Below, piece by piece: positions 21,884 through 29,143 of a DNA stretch of 29,143 bases. Every line of letters begins with the position of its first letter. Position 1 is the first letter of the stretch. The notes under the pieces are model-generated. The model did no database searches. It was not told the DNA's origin and saw nothing but the letters and a program-made list of their open reading frames with translations. The DNA lies in contig JBFWQM010000032.1 of the NCBI GenBank assembly GCA_050249455.1, positions 1-29,143 on the forward strand. Reading direction: 5' to 3'. The position numbers were made by a program, and so were the translations under genes. The DNA comes from JBFWQM01 sp050249455. Lineage in GTDB: Bacteria > Pseudomonadota > Alphaproteobacteria > MPNO01 > VGEU01.

Positions 21884-23294
21884 TCTCTACCGTTCATCCA
21901 CGTTCCGGCTTGCCGCGCTGTACGTCGCGCTCTTCGCCGTCTCGTTCGGCATCCTGTTCGCGATCATCTGGTGGCTGACGACGGGCTATGTCGCGCGCCA
22001 GGCCGAGGCGGCCGTGGATTCGGAGATCGCAAGCCTGACCGAGCATTACGAGCGGCGCGGCCTGCCGGGCCTGCTCAGCGTGGTGTCGGAGCGCATCGCG
22101 GGCGACCCCACCCACCGGACGCTCTACCTGGTCGCCGACCCGCTGCTGCGGCCGTTGATCGGCAACCTCAACGCCTGGCCCAACGTGGAGCCGGACGACG
22201 CCGGCTGGATGGAGGTGCGGATCGCGGGCGAGCCGGGCAAGGGCGGCGCCCGCACGTTCCGCGCGCGCGCCCTTGTGCTGGCCGGCGCGCTGCATTTCCT
22301 GGTCGGGCGCGACCTGCGCGAGGCACAGGACTTCCGCCGACAGCTGGTCAACGCGCTGGGGTGGAGCGCGGCGGTCATGCTGGTGCTGGCGGTGACCGGC
22401 GGCGCGCTGATGAGCCTGTCCACCGGCCGCCGCATCGACGCGATCAACGAGGCGACGCGTGAGATCATGGGCGGCGACCTGGGCCGGCGCATCGCCACCC
22501 GTGGCTCGGGCGACGATTTCGACGCGCTGGCCGAGAACCTGAACGCCATGCTCGACCGCATCCAGGCCCTGATGGAAGGCGTCCGCCAGGTTTCCGACGG
22601 CGTCGCGCACGACCTGCGCACGCCACTGACCCGGCTGCGCTCGCGGCTGGAGCAGCTCGACCGCCAGCCGGGCACGGCCGAGGACCAGCGCGTCCTGATC
22701 GAGGCGGCGATTGCGGAGGCCGATTCGCTGATCGCGACCTTCAACGCCCTGCTGCGGATCGCGCGCATCGAATCGCGCAGCCAGCAGGCCGAGTTCGCGC
22801 CGATCGACCTGGTCGCCCTGGCCGGCGACGTGGCGGAGTTCTACGAGCCGCTGTGCGAGGAGCGCGGCCTGACGCTGGCCCGGCCGACGGGCGGGGCCGT
22901 CTTGGTGTCGGCCGACCGCGACCTCCTGTTCCAGGCGGTCGCCAACCTGGTCGACAACGCGGTCAAGTACACGCCCGCCGGCGGCCACGTCCGGCTGTCG
23001 GTGGAGGCCGACGATGCCGGGGCGCGCCTGGCCGTGACCGATGACGGCCCCGGCATCCCCGAGGCGTTGCGCGGCAAGGTGTTCGACCGCTTCTTCCGGG
23101 TCGATTCGGGCGGCGGCATTCCGGGCAGCGGCCTGGGCCTGACGCTGGCCGCCGCGATCGCCCGGCTGCATGGCGCCGAGATCGTGCTGGAACCGCGGGA
23201 ACCCGGCCTTGCCGCCGTCATCGCCTTCCCGCGGGCCGCCGTCGGCGCGGCACCGCAGCCGTCGACAAACGCCCCCGCCGGGGTTAGATGCTAG
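21870..23294 (+). CDS. Membrane sensor histidine kinase of the EnvZ/QseC type
   Basis: The 474-residue protein has an N-terminal membrane segment (about 12-37), a periplasmic sensor region of some 120 residues (about 40-160), a second membrane segment (about 163-184), a HAMP linker, a dimerisation/phospho-acceptor domain with His247 in VAHDLRTPLTRLR, and an ATPase domain with LVDNAVKYTP, DDGPGIP and GSGLGLTLA. The start is GTG 21870, overlapping the response-regulator gene by 14 bases; no ATG lies in a suitable place. The periplasmic ligand cannot be inferred. It ends 49 bases before the flavin reductase gene. Confidence 0.93.
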   Translation: MTPASLYRSSTFRLAALYVALFAVSFGILFAIIWWLTTGYVARQAEAAVDSEIASLTEHYERRGLPGLLSVVSERIAGDPTHRTLYLVADPLLRPLIGNLNAWPNVEPDDAGWMEVRIAGEPGKGGARTFRARALVLAGALHFLVGRDLREAQDFRRQLVNALGWSAAVMLVLAVTGGALMSLSTGRRIDAINEATREIMGGDLGRRIATRGSGDDFDALAENLNAMLDRIQALMEGVRQVSDGVAHDLRTPLTRLRSRLEQLDRQPGTAEDQRVLIEAAIAEADSLIATFNALLRIARIESRSQQAEFAPIDLVALAGDVAEFYEPLCEERGLTLARPTGGAVLVSADRDLLFQAVANLVDNAVKYTPAGGHVRLSVEADDAGARLAVTDDGPGIPEALRGKVFDRFFRVDSGGGIPGSGLGLTLAAAIARLHGAEIVLEPREPGLAAVIAFPRAAVGAAPQPSTNAPAGVRC

Positions 23295-23343
23295 GGGGCA
23301 TAGGAGCCGCCCCTACGCGGCGGACACGGGAGGGAGCCTAGGA

Positions 23344-23847
23344 ATGGACGCCGACGCCAAGAAGACCGCGCTTCGCATGATTCCCTACGGGATCTATGTC
23401 ATGACGGCCGAGGGCGCCGACGGCAGCATCGCCGCCGCGACGGTGAACTGGGTCACGCAGACCGCCTTCGAGCCGCCGCTGGTCGTGATCGGCGTGAAGG
23501 GCGATTCGGGCGCCCGCGCGATCCTCGAAAAAACCCAGAACTTTGCCCTCAACATGCTCGGCAAGGGCCAGCAGAATGTGGCCTTCGCCTTCTTCAAGCC
23601 GGCGCAGGTGGAAGGCGGCAAGATCAGCGGCGAGCCGTACCGCAAGGGCTCGACCGGCGCGCCGATCCTCGAGAACGCGATCGCGAGCGTCGAATGCAAG
23701 GTGACCGACATCATCGAGCGAGGCGACCATCATGTCGTCATCGCCCAGGTCGTGGACGCCAACGTGGCCAAGCCCCCCGCGGGCCGAGCCGACGACGCGA
23801 TCCTGTGGATGAAGGATCTCGGGGAGAAGGTGTTCTACGGCGGTTGA
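23344..23847 (+). CDS. Flavin reductase-like protein (FMN-binding split barrel)
   Basis: The 167-residue protein has the split-barrel fold of HpaC/RutF-type flavin reductases: PYGIYVMTAEGADGSIAA, ATVNWVTQTAFEPPLVVIGV, FALNMLGKGQQNVAFAFF and the typical GDHHVV motif (127-132). It would reduce FMN or FAD with NAD(P)H and supply it to a two-component monooxygenase. AGGGAG (23331-23336) is 7 bases from ATG 23344. The RutA-like monooxygenase at 12599-13687 needs such a partner and is 10 kb away in the window; pairing is inference. A structural role as a flavoprotein with other electron acceptors is also possible. Confidence 0.88.
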   Translation: MDADAKKTALRMIPYGIYVMTAEGADGSIAAATVNWVTQTAFEPPLVVIGVKGDSGARAILEKTQNFALNMLGKGQQNVAFAFFKPAQVEGGKISGEPYRKGSTGAPILENAIASVECKVTDIIERGDHHVVIAQVVDANVAKPPAGRADDAILWMKDLGEKVFYGG

Positions 23848-23998
23848 GCGGCCCGCCGCCGCGCAACCACGGCCGCCGACCGTCGGTCGGCGCCGCGCCG
23901 GGCGTCCCGTGGCGCCCGCGACGCGGCGGCGATCCGGGCGGCCCTTTCCGCCCTGCGTGATCCGACCGGTCCGGCACAATCAGCGAGTTCCGCCACCC

Positions 23999-24634
23999 AT
24001 GTCCGTCAGCAAGCTTTCCGGCATGTTCTTCTTCTCATGGCTCTGCCATCCGTTGCAGATCGGCGCCGTCATGCCGAGCGGCCGGGCGCTCGGCCGCGCG
24101 GTCGCGCGCGCGATCGACCCGGCGCGCGAGTCGGACGTGGTCGAGCTCGGCGCCGGCACCGGCTCGCTGACCGAAGCCATCCTGGAAACCGGCCTGCCGC
24201 CGGAACGCCTCGTGCTGGTGGAGATGAGCCCGCGGTTCTGCGACATCCTGCGGTCGCGCTATCCCGGCGTGCGGGTGATCTGCGGCGACGCGGCCCGGCT
24301 GCGCCACCTGGTGCACGGCGTCGCCGAGCGGACCCAGGCGGTGGTGTCCGGCCTGCCGCTGCTCTCCATGCCGCGGCGCGTGCAGGAGACGATCCTGTCG
24401 CAGAGCCTCGAGCTCCTCGACAACAACGGCACGTTCGTGCAGTTCACCTATTCCCTGGGCGCACCCGCGGCCCGCTCGGTGATCCGCTCCGCCGGGGCGC
24501 AGGGGCGCCGCGTCGCCCACGTCTGGAACAACATCCCGCCGGCCTCGGTGTGGCACTTCACCCCGGCCACCGCCCGCGCCGGCCACGACGGCACGACGTT
24601 CGACGAGGAAGGCCTTCTGGCGTCGCCGGGCTGA
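23999..24634 (+). CDS. SAM-dependent methyltransferase, PmtA-like phospholipid N-methyltransferase
   Basis: The 211-residue class I methyltransferase begins with a hydrophobic FFFSWLCHPLQIGAVMPSGR stretch. Its SAM-binding motif I is VVELGAGTGSLTEAIL (47-62), followed by RLVLVEMSPRFCDILR and ICGDAARL. The layout resembles the Sinorhizobium/Rhodobacter PmtA group, which methylates phosphatidylethanolamine towards phosphatidylcholine at the membrane; the rRNA adenine dimethylase-like fold is shared. ATG 23999 is chosen; an upstream in-frame start at 23909 gives a Pro/Arg-rich tail. It converges on the molybdenum hydroxylase gene with six bases between stops. Role in lipid methylation is likely but not certain. 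Confidence 0.82.
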   Translation: MSVSKLSGMFFFSWLCHPLQIGAVMPSGRALGRAVARAIDPARESDVVELGAGTGSLTEAILETGLPPERLVLVEMSPRFCDILRSRYPGVRVICGDAARLRHLVHGVAERTQAVVSGLPLLSMPRRVQETILSQSLELLDNNGTFVQFTYSLGAPAARSVIRSAGAQGRRVAHVWNNIPPASVWHFTPATARAGHDGTTFDEEGLLASPG

Positions 24635-24640
24635 CGCGGT

Positions 24641-26965
24641 TCAGCCCGCGCGCGCGTCCCGGATCGCGCGCCACACGCGCTCCGGCGTCGCCGGCATGTC
24701 GATCCACGCGACGCCGAGCGGGCGCAGGGCATCCAGGATCGCGTTGACCACCGCCGGCGGCGCGCCAACGCAGCCCGCCTCGCCCGCGCCCTTGACGCCC
24801 AGCACGTTGGTCCTGCACGGCACGTCGTGGGTGCCGACCGCGAATGACGGCACGTCGTCGGCGCGCGGCATGCAGTAGTCCATGAACGACCCGCTCAGCA
24901 CCTGGCCGGTTTCGCGCTCCACCACCACCGCCTCCATCAGCGCCTGGCCGATGCCCTGCACGACGCCGCCGTGGATCTGCCCGTGCAGCAGCAGCGGGTT
25001 GATCGCTACGCCGACGTCGTCGACCACCGAGTAGCGCATGAGCTCGACCGTCCCGGTGTCGGGGTCGATCTCGACCTCGCAGACGTGGCAGCCGTTGGGG
25101 AAGTTGGGCGCGTCGGCGCCGTAGATGCCGACGCCCTCGATGCCGAGGCCGAGCGCGGGCGGCAGGTTCGGCATGAACGAGGCGCGCGCCAGCGCCGGGA
25201 AGTCGACCGCGCGGTCGGTGCCGGCGACGCGGAAGCGGCCCGCGTCGAACTCGATGTCGGCGACGGCCGCCTCCAGCACGTGCGCCGCCAGCTCCTTGCC
25301 GCGCGCGATGACGACGTCCGCCGCGCCGCGCAGCGCGCCGCCGCCGACGGTGATCGAGCGCGAGCCGAACGTGCCGCGGCCGAACGAGACCTGGTCGGTG
25401 TCGCCCTGGATGAACCGCACCCGCTCGAACGGGACGCCGAGCCAGTCCGACACCATCTGCGCGTAGGCGGTCTCGTGGCCCTGGCCGTGCGAGAACGTGC
25501 CGGCGATCACCGACACGTCGCCGCTGGCGTCGAAACGGATCTCCATCCGGTCGTTGAAGAACGCCGCCATCTCGACGTAGGAGCACACGCCGATGCCGCG
25601 CCGGCGGCCGCGCGCCTCCGACTGCGCGCGCCGCGCGGCGAACCCGTCGCGATCCGCAAGGGAGAGCGTGTCGTCCATCAGCGCGGCGAACTCACCGCTG
25701 TCGTAGGTCAGCCCGGCCCCGGTGGTGTGCGGGAAGGCGTCCGGCGCGATCGCGTTGCGCCGGCGCAGGTCCACCGGATCGACGCCGAGTTGCAGCGCCG
25801 CCTCGTCGATCAGGCGCTCCATCGTATAGACCGCCTCCGGCACGCCGGCGCCGCGGTAGGGTGCGGTGGGCGCGGTGTTGCTGAAAATGCCGCGGCTCCT
25901 GATGTGCAGCTCCGGGATGGCGTAGACGTTGGGCAGGAGCTCCGCCCCCAGCATCGTCGGGTACTGCGCCGAGACCGACATGTAGGCGCCCAGGTTGAAA
26001 CGCAGGTCGGCGCGCAGCCCGACGATGCGGCCGTCGCGGTCGAAGCCCATCTCCACGGTCGCCGCGTGGTCGCGCCCCTGCGCGTCGGACAGCAGCGCCT
26101 CGCTGCGCTCGGCGATCCAGCGCACTGGCCGGCGCAGCCTGCCCGCCGCCCACAGCACGAGGATCTCCTCCGGATACAGGTTGCCCTTCATCCCGAAGCC
26201 GCCGCCGACGTCGCGCGCCACCACGCGCAGCCGGGTCTCCGGGATATGCAGCACGAACTGGGCGATCAGCGGCCGCATCCGGTGCGGCGCCTGGGTCGAG
26301 GTGTAGAGCGTGAAGCGGTCGTCGCCCGGATGGTAGTCGGCGAGCGCGCCGCGGTTCTCCATCGCGTTGGCGGAGACCCGGTTGCTGACGATCTCCAGCC
26401 TCGTGACGTGGTGCGCGCCGGCAAGCGCCGCGTCCGCGCGCGAGGCGTCGCCGCGCAGCAGCGAGAACCCGACGTTGCCGGGGGACGCCTCCCACACCGC
26501 CGTCGCGCCGGGCGCCAGCGCATCCGCGAGGCCGGCGACCGCCGGCAGGACGTCGTAATCGACCGCAACCGCCTCCGCCGCGTCCTTCGCCGCCGCCAGG
26601 GTCTCGGCCACCACCAGCGCCACCGCGTCGCCGACGAAGCGGACGCGGTCGGCGGCGAGGATCGGCCGGGTGGTGAAATGGGCGTCCTGGACGGCGAGCC
26701 CCGGCACCGGGATGCACGGGATGCCGCCCAGCCCGTCGGCCGCGACGTCGGCGCCGGTCAGCACAGCCAGGACGCGGGGCATCGCCGCCGCTTCCGCCAC
26801 GTCGATCCCGCGGACCCGCGCATGCGCGTGCGGCGAGCGCACCACGACGGCGTACGCCATCTGCGGCAGCCGGATGTCCTCAACGAAGCAGCCGGCGCCG
26901 GTGAGGAACCGCGCGTCCTCCTTGCGCGGCACCGACTGCCCGATCGCAAACCGCCCGATCGCCAC
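24641..26965 (-). CDS. Molybdenum hydroxylase large subunit (xanthine dehydrogenase/CoxL family)
   Basis: The 774-residue protein binds the Mo-molybdopterin cofactor. Features in order: SVPRKEDARFLTGAG (11-25), DVGGGFGMK (252-260), PYRGAGVPEAVY (369-380, aligning with the form-II CoxL loop, so not a true CO dehydrogenase), GQGHETAYAQM, and GVKGAGEAG with catalytic Glu729. It would hydroxylate an aldehyde or heterocycle using water. The start is GTG 26965, with GGAGGG six bases upstream; an in-frame ATG at 27067 lies beyond the promoter of the divergent gene. The FAD and [2Fe-2S] subunits are not in the window. A second homologue lies at 28083, with a Pht5-like gene between. Confidence 0.9.
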   Translation of the reverse strand: MAIGRFAIGQSVPRKEDARFLTGAGCFVEDIRLPQMAYAVVVRSPHAHARVRGIDVAEAAAMPRVLAVLTGADVAADGLGGIPCIPVPGLAVQDAHFTTRPILAADRVRFVGDAVALVVAETLAAAKDAAEAVAVDYDVLPAVAGLADALAPGATAVWEASPGNVGFSLLRGDASRADAALAGAHHVTRLEIVSNRVSANAMENRGALADYHPGDDRFTLYTSTQAPHRMRPLIAQFVLHIPETRLRVVARDVGGGFGMKGNLYPEEILVLWAAGRLRRPVRWIAERSEALLSDAQGRDHAATVEMGFDRDGRIVGLRADLRFNLGAYMSVSAQYPTMLGAELLPNVYAIPELHIRSRGIFSNTAPTAPYRGAGVPEAVYTMERLIDEAALQLGVDPVDLRRRNAIAPDAFPHTTGAGLTYDSGEFAALMDDTLSLADRDGFAARRAQSEARGRRRGIGVCSYVEMAAFFNDRMEIRFDASGDVSVIAGTFSHGQGHETAYAQMVSDWLGVPFERVRFIQGDTDQVSFGRGTFGSRSITVGGGALRGAADVVIARGKELAAHVLEAAVADIEFDAGRFRVAGTDRAVDFPALARASFMPNLPPALGLGIEGVGIYGADAPNFPNGCHVCEVEIDPDTGTVELMRYSVVDDVGVAINPLLLHGQIHGGVVQGIGQALMEAVVVERETGQVLSGSFMDYCMPRADDVPSFAVGTHDVPCRTNVLGVKGAGEAGCVGAPPAVVNAILDALRPLGVAWIDMPATPERVWRAIRDARAG

Positions 26966-27029
26966 GAACGACCCTCCGCTCCGCCGAAACGCGGCGATCT
27001 TCCGCGAAACCGCGCGTGCTGTCGAGGCC

Positions 27030-27058
27030 GTGTCCCGTACCCGCTGCGCTGCTATAGT
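27030..27058 (+). promoter_or_regulatory. Possible promoter of the Pht5-like gene
   Basis: TATAGT at 27053-27058 is a good -10 box; 17 bases upstream GTGTCC (27030-27035) is a poor -35. The first base of the message would be near 27065, about 20 bases before the GTG at 27085 with GGGAGG between. The weak -35 suggests an activator or a chance match. Confidence 0.35.
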
Positions 27059-27084
27059 GCCGCGCATCGAATGGGAGGCGAACG

Positions 27085-28074
27085 GTGACCAGGAAGCTTG
27101 AGCTGACGCTGGCTTGCGGCGACTACGAGATCGTGCGGGCGCTGAAGGAAGGCACGATCGCGCCCGACGGGATCGAGCTCAACGTGCTGACCGACATGGA
27201 TTCGACCACGCGGCACTGGCGGATGCTGCGCGGGCGCGAGTTCGACGTCGCCGAGACCTCGCTGTCGTCCTACATCATGGCCAAGGCGCGCGGCGAGCCG
27301 TTCACCGCCATCCCGGTGTTCCTGCACCGTCGCTTCCGCCACGGCTTCGCCTTCGTCAACACCGCCGCCGGCATCAGGATGCCGTCCGACCTGGTTGGCC
27401 GCCGGATCGGCGTCAAGACCTACCAGGCGACCGCGATCCTGTGGATGCGCGGCATCCTGGAGCACGACCACGGCGTGCCGCACCGCGACGTGCACTGGGT
27501 CGCCGAGCTCGACGAGGACGTGGACTTCGCCCCGCCGGCCGGCCTGAAGCTGACCAGGACGCCGCCGGGCAAGAACGTCGAGACCATGCTGGCCGAGGGC
27601 GAGGTCGACGCCGTCCTTCACCCCGACATCATCGACCCGTTCCTCGCCGGCGACCCGCGGGTCGGGCGGCTGTTTCCCGACTACCCCGCGGTCGAGCGCG
27701 AGTACTTCAAGCGCACCGGCATCTTCCCGATCATGCACGTCACCGCGATCAGGCCGGAGATCGTCGAGCGCCACCCGTGGGTGCCGGTCAACCTGTTCCG
27801 CGCCTTCGAGGCGGCCAAGCGCGCCGCCTACAAGCGGATGGAGAACCCCCGCATCGTGCCGCTGGCCTGGTACCGCGAGGCGTGGGAGGAGCAGCAGGCG
27901 ACGCTCGGCCCGGACCCGTGGGTCTACGGCCTGGGCGAGCAGAACCGCCGGAACCTGGACACCGCGATCGGTTATTCGTTCGAGCAGGGCATGATCGACC
28001 GCCGCATCACGGTGGACGAGATGTTCGAGAACGTCGCCACCGGCCGCGGCCGCGGCGAGCGCCACCGCATTTGA
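27085..28074 (+). CDS. 4,5-dihydroxyphthalate decarboxylase (Pht5)-family protein
   Basis: This 329-residue protein begins KLELTLACGDYEIVRALKEG and contains the RGREFDVAETSLSSYIMAKA, AIPVFLHRRFRHGFAFVN and GRRIGVKTYQATAILWMRG segments characteristic of the Pht5 group, a substrate-binding-protein fold used cytosolically for decarboxylation of 4,5-dihydroxyphthalate. No signal peptide is present, which argues for an enzyme rather than a transport-binding protein, though relatives are often labelled ABC transporter binding proteins. The GTG start (27085) has GGGAGG at a good distance. It precedes, by eight bases, a second molybdenum hydroxylase large subunit. No phthalate dioxygenase is next to it; the substrate here is unproven. 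Confidence 0.87.
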   Translation: MTRKLELTLACGDYEIVRALKEGTIAPDGIELNVLTDMDSTTRHWRMLRGREFDVAETSLSSYIMAKARGEPFTAIPVFLHRRFRHGFAFVNTAAGIRMPSDLVGRRIGVKTYQATAILWMRGILEHDHGVPHRDVHWVAELDEDVDFAPPAGLKLTRTPPGKNVETMLAEGEVDAVLHPDIIDPFLAGDPRVGRLFPDYPAVEREYFKRTGIFPIMHVTAIRPEIVERHPWVPVNLFRAFEAAKRAAYKRMENPRIVPLAWYREAWEEQQATLGPDPWVYGLGEQNRRNLDTAIGYSFEQGMIDRRITVDEMFENVATGRGRGERHRI

Positions 28075-28082
28075 GCGGCGCC

Positions 28083-29143
28083 ATGGCCGGCCACCTGTTC
28101 GGCAAGAAGCTCGCCCGCATCGAGGACCCGGCGCTGCTGACCGGCCGCGCGCGGTTCGTCGACGACATCCGTTTTCCCGGCATGCTGCACGCGGCCTTCG
28201 TGCGGAGCCCGGCGCCGCACGCCACCCTCCTCGCCATCGACACAGCGGCGGCGCGCGCCGCGCCCGGCGTCCGCGCCGTCCTGACCTTCGCCGACCTCAA
28301 GCCGCATCTGACCGCCGACCGCCTGTCGGTGGGCCTGCCGAGCAAGGCCTACCGCCAGGTCGCCGACCGCCCGGTGCTGGCCGAGCGCGAGGTCTGCTAC
28401 GTCGGCGAGCCGATCGCCGTCGTGATCGCCGACAGCCGCTACGCGGCGGAGGACGCGGCGGCGCTGGTCGCGCTCGACCTGTCGCCGCTGCCCGCCGTCG
28501 CGGACTGCCGCGCCGCGCTGGAGCCCGACTCGCCACGGGTCCACACCGGCGCGCCGCACAACACGATCGCCGAGTTCGTCACCGAGTACGGCGACACCGA
28601 CGGCGTGTTCGCGCGCGCCCGCCACGTCTTCCGCGAATCGCTTTGGCAGCACCGCGGCATCAGCCACGCCATCGAGTGCCGTGGCACGGTCGCGCGCTAC
28701 GACCCGGTCGACGACCGACTGACCCTGTGGTCGGGCACCCAGGCGCCGCACACCGCCGCGCGCATGCTGGTGAAGCTGTTCGGGTGGGAGGAGAACAAGG
28801 TCCGCGTCGTCACGCCCGAGATCGGCGGCGGCTTCGGCCCGAAGCTGGTCTTCTACCAGGAGGACGTCGCCGTCGCGGTCGCCGCGCGCGTGCTCGGCCG
28901 CGCGGTCAAGTGGACCGAGGACCGGCGCGAGAACTTCCTCGCCATGACGCAGGAGCGCGACCAGTTCTGGGACGTCGAGGTCGCCGTGGACGACAACGCC
29001 CGCATCCTGGGCGTGCGCGGGCGCATGGTGCACGACCACGGCGCCTACACCGCGCGCGGCATCAACCTGCCGCAGAACTCCGCCCAGATCATGCCCGGCC
29101 CCTATGTCGTGCCGTGCTACCGGCTGCAGGTGATCCTGGCGCT
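28083..29143 (+). CDS. Molybdenum hydroxylase large subunit (xanthine dehydrogenase/CoxL family), N-terminal part
   Basis: The open frame runs without a stop to the window edge (353 codons), so the C-terminus with the catalytic Glu is not seen. The start is ATG 28083, eight bases after the Pht5-like stop. Motifs: KLARIEDPALLTGRARFVDD (9-28), SPAPHATLLAID, VLAEREVCYVGEPIAVVIAD, SGTQAPHTAARM and EIGGGFGPK (246-254). It is homologous to the gene at 24641-26965 but diverged, so it probably has another substrate. It would form a molybdenum enzyme with FAD and iron-sulfur subunits possibly encoded beyond the window. Likely cotranscribed with the Pht5-like gene. Confidence 0.9.
   Translation, partial: MAGHLFGKKLARIEDPALLTGRARFVDDIRFPGMLHAAFVRSPAPHATLLAIDTAAARAAPGVRAVLTFADLKPHLTADRLSVGLPSKAYRQVADRPVLAEREVCYVGEPIAVVIADSRYAAEDAAALVALDLSPLPAVADCRAALEPDSPRVHTGAPHNTIAEFVTEYGDTDGVFARARHVFRESLWQHRGISHAIECRGTVARYDPVDDRLTLWSGTQAPHTAARMLVKLFGWEENKVRVVTPEIGGGFGPKLVFYQEDVAVAVAARVLGRAVKWTEDRRENFLAMTQERDQFWDVEVAVDDNARILGVRGRMVHDHGAYTARGINLPQNSAQIMPGPYVVPCYRLQVILA

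Noticed and set aside
5493..23847. A genuine Rut pyrimidine-degradation operon
   Set aside because: The four Rut-like families are in separate transcription units, RutB, RutE and RutG types are missing, and the RidA protein is exported and lacks its arginine; kept only as a low-interest observation.
24641..26965. True aerobic CO dehydrogenase (form I CoxL)
   Set aside because: The active-site loop reads PYRGAGVPE rather than the form-I AYXCSFR loop, and no coxM or coxS is present.

Overview
The window is about 29 kb of very GC-rich (roughly 70%), densely coded proteobacterial DNA. Start codons are often GTG, ribosome sites are of the GGAGG type, and the gene families (TRAP transporters, zeta-class GST, form-II CoxL-like oxidases, Pht5-like decarboxylase, PmtA-like methyltransferase) point to a soil-type alphaproteobacterium; I cannot place the genus. 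No tRNA, rRNA, CRISPR array, transposase or phage gene was seen. It reads as a catabolic region for aromatic and organic-acid substrates, assembled from many short operons.

Left part (1-7,000): a truncated zeta-class GST (maleylacetoacetate/maleylpyruvate isomerase type) diverges from a two-gene Rieske ring-hydroxylating oxygenase (alpha and beta subunits). A palindromic repeat, a conserved unknown protein and a benzoylformate-decarboxylase-like ThDP enzyme follow. A 126-bp palindromic element then precedes an alpha/beta hydrolase, which converges on a Tat-exported protein built of three RidA-like domains.

Middle part (7,000-18,400): an enoyl-CoA hydratase-family protein and a complete TRAP transporter (P, Q, M) run on the plus strand. 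They end stop-to-stop against a maleylacetate reductase, which diverges from a small cupin. A tight minus-strand operon follows: a duplicated VOC (extradiol-like) protein, a dienelactone hydrolase and a RutA-like flavin monooxygenase. Next on the minus strand are a GMC oxidoreductase and a quinone oxidoreductase. Dienelactone hydrolase plus maleylacetate reductase is the lower half of a modified ortho-cleavage (3-oxoadipate) route, but the usual intradiol dioxygenase is missing and a VOC protein sits in its place.

Right part (18,400-29,143): a DEDDh exonuclease and a YciI-like protein, then a 3-hydroxybenzoate 6-hydroxylase-like monooxygenase translationally coupled to a MarR regulator, an OmpR/EnvZ-type two-component pair, a flavin reductase, and a phospholipid N-methyltransferase-like protein. 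At the end, two molybdenum hydroxylase large subunits flank a 4,5-dihydroxyphthalate decarboxylase-family protein; the second large subunit runs off the window.

As a whole, the gentisate route (zeta GST, NagGH-like oxygenase, 3-hydroxybenzoate 6-hydroxylase) and a maleylacetate/3-oxoadipate route (VOC, DLH, MacR) both appear in part. The most interesting points are the triple-RidA exported protein, the VOC-DLH-RutA-like operon beside MacR and a cupin, and the orphan molybdenum hydroxylase subunits around the Pht5-like gene. Substrates are inferred from families and context only.
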